This document shows, piece by piece, positions 17,990-26,863 of a DNA stretch of 64,000 nt (position 1 is the first letter of the stretch; the number at the start of each line of letters is the position of its first letter). This DNA is from Methanobacteriota archaeon (GTDB lineage Archaea; Halobacteriota; Methanomicrobia; Methanomicrobiales; Methanomicrobiaceae), in NCBI GenBank assembly GCA_016841665.1, contig JAENYT010000001.1, positions 62,001-126,000 of the forward strand, written 5' to 3'. Below the pieces are notes generated by a model. It worked only from the letters and a program-made list of their open reading frames with translations, had not been told where the DNA came from and made no database searches. A program made the translations under genes and the position numbers.

Positions 17990-19808
17990 GAAACTCGGGC
18001 TAAAGGCCGGCATCGAGATACACCAGCAGCTGAACACGAAGGAAAAGCTCTTCTGCCAATGCCCCACCGCGCTCCGGGATTTCGAGGAGCGGACCGGCGA
18101 ATTTTTCCGTTATCTCCGGGCTACGGAGAGCGAGATGGGCGAGATCGACCGAGCGGCAAAAGAGGAGATGAAGGTGATGCGCAGGTTCACCTACTACACC
18201 TACGATACCACATGCCTCGTCGAAAATGATGAGGAGCCTCCCGCCCCCCTCAACCCAGAAGCCCTCTCCATCGCACTTACCGTTGCAAAGATGACGGGCA
18301 TGACGCCGGTCGAACAGGTCCATGTGATGCGCAAGCTGGTGATCGACGGGTCGAATACCAGCGGGTTCCAGCGCACGGCGCTCGTTGCCCTGAACGGATC
18401 AATACCCGGAGGCGCGAGGATCGAGACAGTCTGCCTGGAGGAAGAGGCCGCCCAGCGGGTGGAGGGGGACACCTTCTCGCTCGACCGCCTGGGTATCCCT
18501 CTGGTCGAGATCACGACCGCCCCTGATATGCACACGCCCGAGCAGGTGCAGGAGGTGGCCCGCACCATCGGGATGATTTTACGCTCGACAGGGTGCGTGA
18601 AACGGGGTATCGGCACGATACGGCAGGACATCAATATCTCGATCGCCAAAGGCGCGCGGGTGGAGATCAAGGGGGTCCAGGAACTCGACCTGATCGACGA
18701 GGTCGTGCGGCGCGAGACTGCCCGTCAGGTAAACCTGCTGGGCATACGGGACGAGCTCCACCGCAGGGACGCTTCCGTGAACCCCGAGCCGGTCGTGGTC
18801 ACCAGTCTCTTCGCCGATACGAAATCCACGATCCTGAAAAAGGCGAACTTTATTGCAGCAGTCGTGCTCCGCGGGTTCGATGGGCTGGTGGGTCGGGAAA
18901 TCCAGCCCGGAAGGAGGCTCGGGAGCGAGATGGCCGACTACGCCAAGAAGTGCGGTGTGGGAGGGATCTTCCATACCGATGAACTGCCCGCCTACGGGGT
19001 GACGGCAGAGGAGGTGGCGCGTCTGAGGGAGTTCGTGGGTGCCGGGGAGGGTGACTGTGTGGTGCTGGTCGCCGCATCGAAGGACCGCGCCCTGTGTGCG
19101 GCAACGCAGGTGATGTGGCGAGCAGCGCTCGCTCTCGAGGGCGTTCCCGAAGAGACGCGCAAAATGCTCGAAGAAGGAAGTACCTCCTACATGCGGCCCC
19201 TGCCCGGTGCGGCGAGGATGTATCCTGAAACGGACGTTCTCCCGGTGCCCGTTTCCCCGGAACGCTGGGATGGAATAGAGCTGCCAGAATTTATTTCCGC
19301 GAAAGCGGAGCGTTTTGTGGCGGATCTTGGCCTTGATGTAGCGCTTGCCCGCCAGGTGGCATATTCGGAGAAGGCAGGGGCGTTCGAGCGCGCCGTGGAA
19401 GGCGGGGTGAAACCGACCCTCACCGCCCGCACCCTGCTGGGGACGCTGCGTGAACTGAGCCGCGAAGGAGTCGACATCGACCGCCTCGATGACGACGCCA
19501 TCATTGAAGTCCTCACCCGCGCGGAGTCGGGGACCCTTGCAAAGGAGGCGATTCCCGGCGTTCTTTCCGCGATGTGCGGGGGATCGCGTATCGATGACGC
19601 GATCAGGCAGGTTGCACCAGCCATGAGCGAAGAGGAACTCGTGGCCCTTATTCGGGATATCCTCTCCACTCGCGCTGAGTTCATACAGGAACGGGGCATG
19701 GGCGCACTCGGGCCGCTCATGGGTGTGGTCATGAAGGAGGCAAGGGGCAAAGCGGACGGCAAACTGATCAGTGAACTGCTGAAGCGGGAGCTGCAGCAGA
19801 TGGTCTGA
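17979..19808 (+). CDS. gatE: Glu-tRNA(Gln) amidotransferase subunit E
   Basis: A 609-residue tRNA-binding and kinase/transamidase subunit related to GatB. It starts MDFEKLGLKAGIEIHQQL, the typical GatE/GatB opening. VEITTAPDMHTPEQV and KRGIGTIRQDINISI are catalytic-core blocks. It contains the GatE-specific AspRS-like insertion in the middle and a C-terminal YqeY-like tail domain (around ARAEFIQERGMGALGPLMGVVM). It overlaps gatD by 11 bases, so translation is coupled. Confidence 0.95.
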   Translation: MDFEKLGLKAGIEIHQQLNTKEKLFCQCPTALRDFEERTGEFFRYLRATESEMGEIDRAAKEEMKVMRRFTYYTYDTTCLVENDEEPPAPLNPEALSIALTVAKMTGMTPVEQVHVMRKLVIDGSNTSGFQRTALVALNGSIPGGARIETVCLEEEAAQRVEGDTFSLDRLGIPLVEITTAPDMHTPEQVQEVARTIGMILRSTGCVKRGIGTIRQDINISIAKGARVEIKGVQELDLIDEVVRRETARQVNLLGIRDELHRRDASVNPEPVVVTSLFADTKSTILKKANFIAAVVLRGFDGLVGREIQPGRRLGSEMADYAKKCGVGGIFHTDELPAYGVTAEEVARLREFVGAGEGDCVVLVAASKDRALCAATQVMWRAALALEGVPEETRKMLEEGSTSYMRPLPGAARMYPETDVLPVPVSPERWDGIELPEFISAKAERFVADLGLDVALARQVAYSEKAGAFERAVEGGVKPTLTARTLLGTLRELSREGVDIDRLDDDAIIEVLTRAESGTLAKEAIPGVLSAMCGGSRIDDAIRQVAPAMSEEELVALIRDILSTRAEFIQERGMGALGPLMGVVMKEARGKADGKLISELLKRELQQMV

Positions 19809-19865
19809 GCGGGGCCGGGACGCGCCCTGTCATGCCCCGCATGGCAGGATGTTCTGCTCCTGAGG

Positions 19866-19876
19866 GTATATTTATC
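19866..19876 (+). promoter_or_regulatory. TATA box of the small basic protein gene
   Basis: GTATATTTATC is an archaeal TATA element about 35-45 bases before the ATG at 19911, with AGGGAG as ribosome binding site between them. Confidence 0.55.
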
Positions 19877-19910
19877 AACCTACTTGCTCAAATTCATAGG
19901 GAGTTGTTCT

Positions 19911-20195
19911 ATGGGAAAAACAGGTACGACAAAATGGGTACAGGTCAAGGGAGTGAAAGGACAGATCAGGCTTGTCCCCCAGAAGGAGGGAGCCTACAAA
20001 AAACCCGGTCCGAACCAGCGGTTCAAGTCCGGATCTACCCTGAAAAAGGCGATGTCGAGTGAAGCGGAAGATCAGGGGCGCGGACGCCGCAGGGGCAGGG
20101 GTGCCCGCGGGCGCGGTGGAAGCATGGTCGACAAGCGCGTGCGCAGGCGCATCAAGCGGAGCCGCAAGAGCGTTATGGGCCTGAAGTCGAAATAA
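19911..20195 (+). CDS. Small basic conserved protein (DUF5350-like)
   Basis: A 94-residue, very basic protein starting MGKTGTTKWVQVKGVKGQIR. The middle is an Arg/Gly-rich stretch (GRGRRRGRGARGRGG), and the end is a Lys/Arg helix (RRRIKRSRKSVMGLKSK). This resembles the DUF5350 proteins of methanogens; the composition suggests RNA or ribosome binding, which is inference. The start is fixed by AGGGAG upstream; the longer frame to 19884 lies within the promoter leader. It has its own promoter between gatE and the next gene. Confidence 0.75.
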   Translation: MGKTGTTKWVQVKGVKGQIRLVPQKEGAYKKPGPNQRFKSGSTLKKAMSSEAEDQGRGRRRGRGARGRGGSMVDKRVRRRIKRSRKSVMGLKSK

Positions 20196-20238
20196 GGGCG
20201 AAACCGTTTGATACGCGGGGACGGTCCCCCCCGCCCAC

Positions 20239-20249
20239 TTTTATATATG
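20239..20249 (+). promoter_or_regulatory. TATA box of the 20263 gene, suggesting a near-leaderless mRNA
   Basis: TTTTATATATG centred about 20-25 bases before the ATGs at 20263 and 20269. Normal TATA-to-start spacing would put transcription initiation at or very near the start codon, and no Shine-Dalgarno is visible. Confidence 0.5.
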
Positions 20250-20262
20250 CGCCACCTGTAGT

Positions 20263-20625
20263 ATGAGTATGGAGTCGAAAGACGCATTGCTGCATTATCA
20301 GTTCGGCGAACGCGCCAAGTCAGAACTCATCGTCACGTCACAGCTGGTAATGACGCTGACCGATTATAAGGACGCCGAGCTCTTGGGTGCAAGGCGGATG
20401 CTGATCTCGCTGATGGACCTTGTGCGCAACGAGATAGAATTCGGTCACCGGGCTACCGGGGCCGCCGAATTTAAAAAATCGATTGATGCACTCAATGAAG
20501 CAATCAGCCTTATCGAGAGTGACAGCTGGGGCCCCGCGTCGGTCAAGCTTGGCGAGGCGATCAGCCAGGCCACCACCGTGGCGCAGAACGCATGGGATGT
20601 CCTGGAAGCGCGAGGGTTCCTCTGA
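20263..20625 (+). CDS. Conserved hypothetical helical protein
   Basis: A 120-residue protein that I do not recognise. It is almost all alpha-helical by eye, with no membrane segment or cysteine motif. The sequence has regular heptad-like spacing (ELIVTSQLVMTLTDYKDAELLGARRM, ALNEAISLIESDSWGPASVKLGEAI, approximately residues 21-110), suggesting a helical bundle. It may start at 20263 or at the second ATG at 20269. Its TATA box lies so close that the mRNA would be nearly leaderless. Confidence 0.7.
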   Translation: MSMESKDALLHYQFGERAKSELIVTSQLVMTLTDYKDAELLGARRMLISLMDLVRNEIEFGHRATGAAEFKKSIDALNEAISLIESDSWGPASVKLGEAISQATTVAQNAWDVLEARGFL

Positions 20626-20831
20626 TCGGCCCCGGTTCCCTTATTTTTGCCGGGAGAGGGCATGGAGTACGGCGGCTTCACCATCCCTGAGCGAGGAGAG
20701 GGCAGGGGTCCATTACTCGCCTCCCGGATGGCCCGGATGCATGGATGGGGCCGGTGCGTGAAAAGAAACGCCCATATGGGATGCACATATAATGAATGGT
20801 ACAGCTGGCTTTTGCGATAAATGAGGTAAAA

Positions 20832-21170
20832 ATGCCGGATTATCTTATCACTCTGGAATCAGCGTGGATTATTAAAGACGCCAAGACGCTCGACGATGCC
20901 ATCGGGATTGCGATCAGCGAGGCGGGAAAGCGGCTTAATCCCAGCGCAAAGTACGTCGAGATTGAAATCGGGCAGCTTGAATGCCCATTTTGTGAAAATG
21001 AACTGAATAGCGGACTTCTTGTGGCAAATACCGCACTGGTCGGGCTTCTGCTCGAGATGAAGGTCTTTCGTGCGGATTCACAGGAGCACGCCATCCGGAT
21101 TGCCAAATCGGTTATCGGAAAGGCGCTGCGCGATGTGCCGCTCAAGGTCCAGGACGTGAAGGAACTATGA
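20832..21170 (+). CDS. UPF0212/DUF555 family protein
   Basis: A 112-residue protein starting [20 protein letters not shown] and containing [27 protein letters not shown] (CxxC) and [13 protein letters not shown]. These match the euryarchaeal UPF0212 (DUF555) family of unknown function; the CPFC pair may hold a metal. GAGGTAAA precedes the ATG at 20832; the longer frame to 20796 is unlikely. It overlaps the PfkB kinase gene by 4 bases. Confidence 0.88.
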   Translation: MPDYLITLESAWIIKDAKTLDDAIGIAISEAGKRLNPSAKYVEIEIGQLECPFCENELNSGLLVANTALVGLLLEMKVFRADSQEHAIRIAKSVIGKALRDVPLKVQDVKEL

Positions 21171-22057
21171 TCTTTGTGGTGGGGCACACGGCCATTGACC
21201 ATATCTTCCTTGTCCCCCACCTCCCGAACCGCCACGCGTCCACCTTCGTGCTTGACCACCAGGTCTATTTCGGGGGAGGTGCGGCGAATATCGCTGCAGG
21301 AATCTCAATGCTCGGGGAGCAGTGCACGCTGGTAAGCGCCGTGGGCGGGGATTTTGCGGGAAGCGAATATGACCGCTGGATGGACCGTCTGGGCATCACC
21401 AGGCAGTTCTTTGTGGAAAAGGACGCCCGCACGGCGACGGCGTACATGTTCAATGACCAGGACGGCGACCAGGTGACCTTTTTCGAGTGGGGCGCATCAA
21501 ACAGGTTCAAGGATATGGATGCCCCGCGCCTCGATTTCGTGCACATGGCGACCGCGGATCCGGACTTCAATGTCCGTGTGGTGGAGAAGAGCGGGTTCGC
21601 ATCATTTGATCCGGGCCAGGATCTCATGCGGTATTCCAGAGAGCAACTCGATGCGATCTGCGCCAATATCGACATCCTGTTTGCCAACCAGCACGAGATC
21701 CGGGGGATGTGCGAGACGATGGGGGTCCGGCTCGAGGAATTGATCGCCCGTATTCCCCTCGTCGTCTGCACCCTGTCAGGAGAGGGAAGCCTCCTCTATG
21801 AACAGGGGGTGCGCCGGTATGTGCCTGCGGTGCCGGTGAATCTCGCCGACCCGACCGGCGCAGGGGACGCGTACAGGGCGGGGTTCCTCTCCGCCTTCCG
21901 CAAAGGGTATCCTTCCCTCACCTGCGCAAAAATAGGCACGGTGGCGGCTTCATTTGCGGTCGAACAGGTGGGGTGCCAGACCAACCTTCCTGACTGGCAG
22001 CGCATGGAGGATCGCTACCGCGCCCGGTTCGGTGACCTCTCCATGGAGGAATGCTGA
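21167..22057 (+). CDS. PfkB/ribokinase-family sugar or nucleoside kinase
   Basis: A 296-residue PfkB-family kinase. The N-terminal signature [16 protein letters not shown] binds substrate, and [18 protein letters not shown] near residue 222 is the C-terminal PfkB signature with the catalytic base Asp in GAGDA. It resembles archaeal nucleoside/ribose kinases of the MJ0406 group, but the substrate cannot be read from the sequence. Translation is coupled to the DUF555 gene by a 4-base overlap. Confidence 0.88.
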   Translation: MIFVVGHTAIDHIFLVPHLPNRHASTFVLDHQVYFGGGAANIAAGISMLGEQCTLVSAVGGDFAGSEYDRWMDRLGITRQFFVEKDARTATAYMFNDQDGDQVTFFEWGASNRFKDMDAPRLDFVHMATADPDFNVRVVEKSGFASFDPGQDLMRYSREQLDAICANIDILFANQHEIRGMCETMGVRLEELIARIPLVVCTLSGEGSLLYEQGVRRYVPAVPVNLADPTGAGDAYRAGFLSAFRKGYPSLTCAKIGTVAASFAVEQVGCQTNLPDWQRMEDRYRARFGDLSMEEC

Positions 22058-22171
22058 GGCAGACCGGAATAGGGGGCGTTATTCGGGCCTGGGTCGAAAG
22101 GAACGTGACGGGTTCCACCGATCAGGGACCGGCGATGAACCACGAATGAATGAAGCGGGGATGGACAGGGC

Positions 22172-23902
22172 ATGAGCGACGTCAAAATCGAGAGTCTCTC
22201 CAGGTACCTTTTTGCGGCACCTTCCTGGCAGCGTTCGATCGGCATCATTTTGGTCCTCGGTCTGGTTATTGATGGTGCGAGTTTTCGCACCGACCAGTGG
22301 CTTCTCTTCTTCGGGACGATGGGCTACATCATCCCCGCACTGGCAGGATTCTTCCTGACCATGCCCCTGGTGCATATCTCGGGCAAGAGCATCAAGAAGA
22401 ACCGCTCTGCCATGCTGGCGATGTCCTGCATGGTCTTTGGCATCATCATCAGTCTCTCCCCCATCCTTTTCGTTGTGGAGGGGGTTTTCAGCCTGCTCTA
22501 TTCCATCTCGCTCGGGGTCATCTTTGCCATACGCCTGCTGGTGCTGACGGCGATCGTGGATTACCGGGTGTCAAAGATGGTTCCCGCGGCGCTCACGCAG
22601 AGTCTTGTCGCCATGTTCACGGCCAGCTTCTTTTTCGATGCGCCGTTTATCCTGTTCGTGCTCCTGATGCACCTGGTCTTCGGCGGGGCGATCCTGCTCT
22701 TTATCTGGCTGGTCGAACGTCCCATGAAGCGCAATTTCAATATCAGCGCCCTCAATTTCATCAACGCGTTCATCGCCCATATCACGGACGGATCAAAGAC
22801 ACTGGATGAATACTTCAGGGAAATCGGGGAGGCGGTCTATGTCCCGCAGGCGAGCCTGTTCTTCAACCGTGACAGAAAGGAGCCCTTCACCTTTACCGTG
22901 CCTAACGTTCATCCCGGGCCGATGGGCGATGTTGGCGGGGGAAATCTGCCCAAAATCCTTCACGACGGGATGGGCGGCAACACCCTTGTCGCCCACGGGT
23001 GTGCAACCCACGATTTCAATCTGGTCTCGGAGAGCGAGATACCGAAACTCATCGATGCGGTGCGCACATCCTACCGGGATCTCCCCTTCCACACGACGGC
23101 CACAAAGTCCCTGCGGTACGAGGTGGAGAGTGTCCAGGTGCTCGCCCAGGTGTTTGGCGATTCCATCCTGATGGTGAGCACCCGCTCCCCGGAAAAGACT
23201 GAGGACCTGGACTACTCCATCGGCCTCGCCATCATGTTCGAGGGGCGCCGCCACTTCGAGAATGTGCTGTTTGTCGATGCGCATAACTGCATGGTGGACA
23301 TCACCGATCCAGTGATGCCCGCCTCCCCCATCGCCTACGAGTACATGCGGGCGTGCGCCATGGCCACGGAGGCGTCAAAGCACGAGGCGCAGCATGCCGC
23401 CCGTGTGGGCTTCTCCCACCAGCTGCTCCCCTTTTCACGCGAGGAGGGCTTCGGCGATCTCGGCATCCAGGCGATGGTGGTCAGGGTGGGCGGGCAGTAT
23501 ACCGCATACGTGCTCTTTGACGGAAACAATATGCAGAGCGGGGTGCGAGAAGCGATCCGTGGTCACATCCTTGAGCTGGTGGATGAGTGCGAGATCATGA
23601 CCACCGATTCCCATGTGGTCAACACGATCAGCGGTAAGAACCCGGTGGGATTCCGGGTGCCGGTAGAACAGATCCTTCCCTTCGTGGAAGAAGCCGTCAG
23701 GAACGCCATGGAGGACTGCTCGGCCGCGGAGGTGGCGGGGTCCACGGCATGGTGCGAGGATATCGTGGTCTTCGGATCGCACCGCGTCTCCCAGCTTGCG
23801 AGCACCGTCAACGGCATGCTCTCTTTCCTGCTTCCCCTGGCGCTGGGCATCCTGCTCTTCGCCTTTTTACTCTCCTTTGTTGCGTATTTTGCCATCGTAT
23901 GA
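22172..23902 (+). CDS. DUF2070 family membrane protein
   Basis: A 576-residue protein with several N-terminal membrane helices (about residues 20-190), a large soluble domain, and a last hydrophobic helix at the C-terminus (about 545-576). The soluble part holds NVHPGPMGDVGGGN, HGCATHDFN and DAHNCM, whose histidines, aspartates and cysteines look like metal-site residues. This layout fits archaeal DUF2070, of unknown function. The 114-base gap before it holds no gene. Confidence 0.85.
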   Translation: MSDVKIESLSRYLFAAPSWQRSIGIILVLGLVIDGASFRTDQWLLFFGTMGYIIPALAGFFLTMPLVHISGKSIKKNRSAMLAMSCMVFGIIISLSPILFVVEGVFSLLYSISLGVIFAIRLLVLTAIVDYRVSKMVPAALTQSLVAMFTASFFFDAPFILFVLLMHLVFGGAILLFIWLVERPMKRNFNISALNFINAFIAHITDGSKTLDEYFREIGEAVYVPQASLFFNRDRKEPFTFTVPNVHPGPMGDVGGGNLPKILHDGMGGNTLVAHGCATHDFNLVSESEIPKLIDAVRTSYRDLPFHTTATKSLRYEVESVQVLAQVFGDSILMVSTRSPEKTEDLDYSIGLAIMFEGRRHFENVLFVDAHNCMVDITDPVMPASPIAYEYMRACAMATEASKHEAQHAARVGFSHQLLPFSREEGFGDLGIQAMVVRVGGQYTAYVLFDGNNMQSGVREAIRGHILELVDECEIMTTDSHVVNTISGKNPVGFRVPVEQILPFVEEAVRNAMEDCSAAEVAGSTAWCEDIVVFGSHRVSQLASTVNGMLSFLLPLALGILLFAFLLSFVAYFAIV

Positions 23903-23963
23903 TCGGGAGACACCCCGGCGCATTCCAGCGCCGCAGGGATAATCTCCCTGAAGGGAGCCAAGG

Positions 23964-23970
23964 TTTATTT
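23964..23970 (+). promoter_or_regulatory. TATA-like element 5' of the tRNA-Leu half-repeat
   Basis: TTTATTT lies 28-34 bases before the first copy of the tRNA 5' half (23998), the normal distance for an archaeal tRNA promoter. No equally good element stands before the complete tRNA at 24081. Confidence 0.45.
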
Positions 23971-23997
23971 GCGTCCCGATGCGATGTGTACTATCCG

Positions 23998-24037
23998 GCG
24001 AGGGTAGCCAAGTCGGCCAAAGGCGCTGGACTTAAGA
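23998..24037 (+). repeat. 40-bp perfect copy of the tRNA-Leu 5' half
   Basis: These 40 bases are identical to 24081-24120, the 5' exon of the tRNA-Leu gene from the acceptor strand through the anticodon loop. Identity stops exactly where the tRNA intron begins. A 43-bp AT-rich spacer separates the copies. No 3' half follows, so it cannot make a tRNA alone. It could be an attachment-site remnant of an integrated element or a partial duplication. Confidence 0.9.
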
Positions 24038-24080
24038 TATTATCAAGTAAAAAGGCATCGGATCTTGTATGTAATTTTGT

Positions 24081-24198
24081 GCGAGGGTAGCCAAGTCGGC
24101 CAAAGGCGCTGGACTTAAGAGCCAAAAAAGGGTCATAAGCCCGTGACTAAGATATCCAGTCACGAAGGTGTCCGTGGGTTCGAATCCCACCCCTCGCA
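24081..24198 (+). tRNA. tRNA-Leu (TAA) with an intron of about 34 nt in the anticodon loop
   Basis: The acceptor strands GCGAGGG (24081-24087) and CCCTCGC (24191-24197) pair, with A at the discriminator position and no encoded CCA. The T arm is GTGGG-TTCGAAT-CCCAC. The anticodon stem CTGGA/TCCAG encloses CTTAAGA (anticodon TAA), interrupted by an insert at about 24121-24154, the canonical 37/38 intron position. The type II variable arm CAC-GAAG-GTG is present. The intron can form a GTCA/TGAC hairpin. Confidence 0.9.
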
Positions 24199-24220
24199 TT
24201 TTCTTCAAGGGTTATAGTAA

Positions 24221-24243
24221 TAGACCCTAAAAGCAGGGGTCTA
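24221..24243 (+). terminator. Hairpin after tRNA-Leu
   Basis: TAGACCC (24221-24227) pairs with GGGTCTA (24237-24243) around a 9-base loop, and TTT follows. It is a likely terminator or processing signal for the tRNA transcript. Confidence 0.45.
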
Positions 24244-24305
24244 TTTCCAGTGGAGAAGTGAGATTTATTCATCGAGTGTGCAAATAAGTGTATTTTATCT
24301 CTGTA

Positions 24306-25088
24306 TTAAGTTGATTGTAAATTATTGTCTGAACCACCAAAGATTATACTAGGTGAATTTTCAGATTTTTTCAAAATATCTAGAGCCTCATGATATTTGA
24401 GCTTACTACTACTTTTAATAGTTGATGGTTCTTCGTAATTTTCCCAAGCAGTGATAAATTTGTCTTGTAGTTCCTCATTTTTTTCTAAGTCGATTTTATA
24501 ATTTTCAATGGCATTTTTAAGAACTACGAATAACTCAAGGCTATTTATAAAAATAAGTATTTGTTTACCTTCAATACGGATGTGCGATTGCAACCGATCT
24601 TCTACAAAGAAGATATAATTTATTTTATATTCGATCCCCTTGTAATCAAAAGAATAAAAATTTGGTTGGAATGTATGCATGATCCCATTTCTTATGCCAT
24701 CCCAGAATATTCTTGGAAACTTTTTGGAATCGCCTGGAAAATACTTCTTAACGAACGTTTCCACATTTGCTGTTGCATCATAATTATTTTGTGCCTTATT
24801 ATCCTTTAATTTTGATTTTCCAGCAAATAAAGAGGATATTAACTCCAAACCTGAACAAATAATCATGGGAACTGCAATATTCCCTCCACCTCTCGGCAGA
24901 TCATCGCTATAATCTTTTCTTTTATTCCTTTCAATAAAAATATGAATTCCGTCAATATATGTCTGGATATCACCTAAAAAACTTTTTTCAATCCAATCGA
25001 ACCTTGAATCTATTAACCTTGAATCCGGTTGAGGAGTAAAAATGAAATCATACTTTTCTTGAGTAGTCATATTTTCACAATCGGTCAT
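24306..25088 (-). CDS. Hypothetical protein of the accessory region; HEPN-like RNGIMH motif
   Basis: An up to 260-residue, AT-rich orphan gene I do not recognise. The middle contains WDGIRNGIMHTFQPN, whose RNGIMH fits the R-x4-H pattern of HEPN RNases; the surrounding sequence is otherwise unlike any family I know, so this is only a hint. There is no membrane segment. Start may be the ATG at 25088 or MTTQEKYDF at 25070; a TATA element (TTTATATAAAG) lies just upstream. Base composition is much lower in GC than the flanking core genome. Confidence 0.6.
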   Translation of the reverse strand: MTDCENMTTQEKYDFIFTPQPDSRLIDSRFDWIEKSFLGDIQTYIDGIHIFIERNKRKDYSDDLPRGGGNIAVPMIICSGLELISSLFAGKSKLKDNKAQNNYDATANVETFVKKYFPGDSKKFPRIFWDGIRNGIMHTFQPNFYSFDYKGIEYKINYIFFVEDRLQSHIRIEGKQILIFINSLELFVVLKNAIENYKIDLEKNEELQDKFITAWENYEEPSTIKSSSKLKYHEALDILKKSENSPSIIFGGSDNNLQST

Positions 25089-25230
25089 GAAAACCGTTCA
25101 ATATATGCGCTTTATATAAATATTTTTTGCTAAAATGAATCTCATACCAGTAAAAATGTGTCTGGGGTTATAGATAGTTCCAAATTGTGATCGACTAATC
25201 ATAAGAAAAAATTCGATAATTCAACGGATT

Positions 25231-25827
25231 TTAATGATTTACTCCCTCCAAAATCGTTTTAACTTCTTGTTCGATATCTCTTTTTGCAATTTTTTTAACC
25301 CGTTCTGCATCCTCATAATAATGATGTGAATTCCATTTTGAAAATCCGCAATCTGGACATTTTAAAAAATATCCGTATAACAAGGATTTCTTTTGTTCTA
25401 ATTCGGTCTTGCACTTAGAACATTTCGGGGGAGTTTTAACTAAAATTCTATCCGGTAAATCCCGGTAATATTCACTTTCTGAATACCAACGGGGCACTCT
25501 TGGCGCTTGAATTACCCAATTAACATCATTGTATTGATATTCGGAAATATCATCATATCCGTTCGCAGAAATTCCGCATCCAATTAATGCTCTGGGATAA
25601 TTGCATGTTTTTTCGGCCTTGAAATAAACAATAATTGCAAGAATTACTAGGAAAAATCCCGTCCATATAACGAGAGGAACTTGACTAGACAAAAGGAATA
25701 CATCACCATTATCGAAATATGAATAGATTCCCGACAAACCAAATATTGTCGTTATTGTCAAAATAAACATGATTATTGTCGAAATATCCGCCAATGCCCT
25801 AAAATATGGCAATATTATATCAACCAA
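25231..25827 (-). CDS. Hypothetical membrane protein with a zinc ribbon
   Basis: A 198-residue protein with two hydrophobic helices in the first 70 residues (IIMFILTITTIFGLSGIY and VIWTGFFLVILAIIVYF). A cytoplasmic tail carries a zinc ribbon made of CSKC and CPDC about 20 residues apart. The C-terminus is a charged helix (RVKKIAKRDIEQEVKTIL). Family not recognised. It is AT-rich and lies among other orphan genes on the minus strand. Confidence 0.6.
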   Translation of the reverse strand: MVDIILPYFRALADISTIIMFILTITTIFGLSGIYSYFDNGDVFLLSSQVPLVIWTGFFLVILAIIVYFKAEKTCNYPRALIGCGISANGYDDISEYQYNDVNWVIQAPRVPRWYSESEYYRDLPDRILVKTPPKCSKCKTELEQKKSLLYGYFLKCPDCGFSKWNSHHYYEDAERVKKIAKRDIEQEVKTILEGVNH

Positions 25828-25978
25828 TGATTTATTCGTCGTAGTAATCCCCCAACATTTTCTTAATTTTTATTTATAAATTAATTACTATATCGTGAGA
25901 AATTAATGCGGTTAGGTAACAATAAGGTGTCAAGTCCTTTGTTAAAAATTATAATAAAATCGGAAATTTGCTAATCTC

Positions 25979-26863
25979 TTAACGAATAAATTTCAAAATC
26001 TGCGGTTTTTTCACCCCAATCGCCTCTTCATCGATGTTATTCGCCTCCTTCCCGATATATACAATCCCATCAGCACGAACCTCTTTTCGTCTCAAAAACC
26101 CCACATTACCATTAAATTTGTATTCGGGATGCATCACATACTGCAAAATCGTCGAACTTAATGGCTTGAAATACCGCACACCTTCGATAAGCTCGCCCGA
26201 TTCGTAATCGACGAATGGCTTATGCACAATCTCCTGATAATTGCGAGAGAAGGGGGCCAGCGGCTTGATTATCTTCTTTTTCGCTTTCATCGTGTGGAAT
26301 CCTACAAGGAAGAAATTGAACGGCTTGATCTGCTCCTTGTAGTCTCTGCCCTTATTCAGGCTCCAGAAGCGGGGCATAATATTCGCCGTGCTCACCGAGA
26401 GCTTGGAAATCGCATAGAAGGTTGCGTATTTCCCGATGATCTCTTCATCAGAGAGCGTAAGCAGATCCATCCAGATCTCGCCCTGCCAATCATCAACCTC
26501 CGATGAGAACGGGTTCGTGAGGTGGCCGAGACCGTGGAGCTTGTAATCCCTCAACCTGATTTCCCCATCATCATCATAGAGCACATATCGCTTCGAGGAG
26601 ATCCCGAAAAACCATGCATCCCTCTTCTCCTCTTTCAGGAGCGGAATATCGAGAGCATAGGGATTCAGCGGTTGAAAATACTCGATGATTGCCGGGGCCA
26701 ATTCGGGAGGCACAAAGATGCTGTCCGTGTCCATGTAGGTATGACGACCGCCCAGCTCCCGCACCTTCGCCTCCGCCATCGCCAGAAAGAGCCGGGAGGC
26801 CGAGGTGATCATCACCCCCAACAGTGGATGGAAGAACTCGCCCGGTCTCTCATACCGATGCAT
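25979..26863 (-). pseudogene. Family B DNA polymerase, 3' fragment only
   Basis: 294 residues matching only the end of a family B DNA polymerase. It opens in the palm with PGEFFHPLLGVMITSASRLF, then YMDTDSIFVPP with the motif C aspartates (about residues 45 and 47), then SSKRYVLYDDDGE and HGLGHLTNPF in the thumb region. The exonuclease domain and motifs A and B are absent, and the sequence upstream of the ATG at 26863 has in-frame stops and no polymerase character. It is most likely a relic of a mobile element. Expression as a truncated protein cannot be excluded. Confidence 0.75.

Noticed and set aside
23998-24198. Two tandem complete tRNA-Leu genes
   Set aside because: The first copy has no anticodon 3' strand, variable arm, T arm or 3' acceptor strand.
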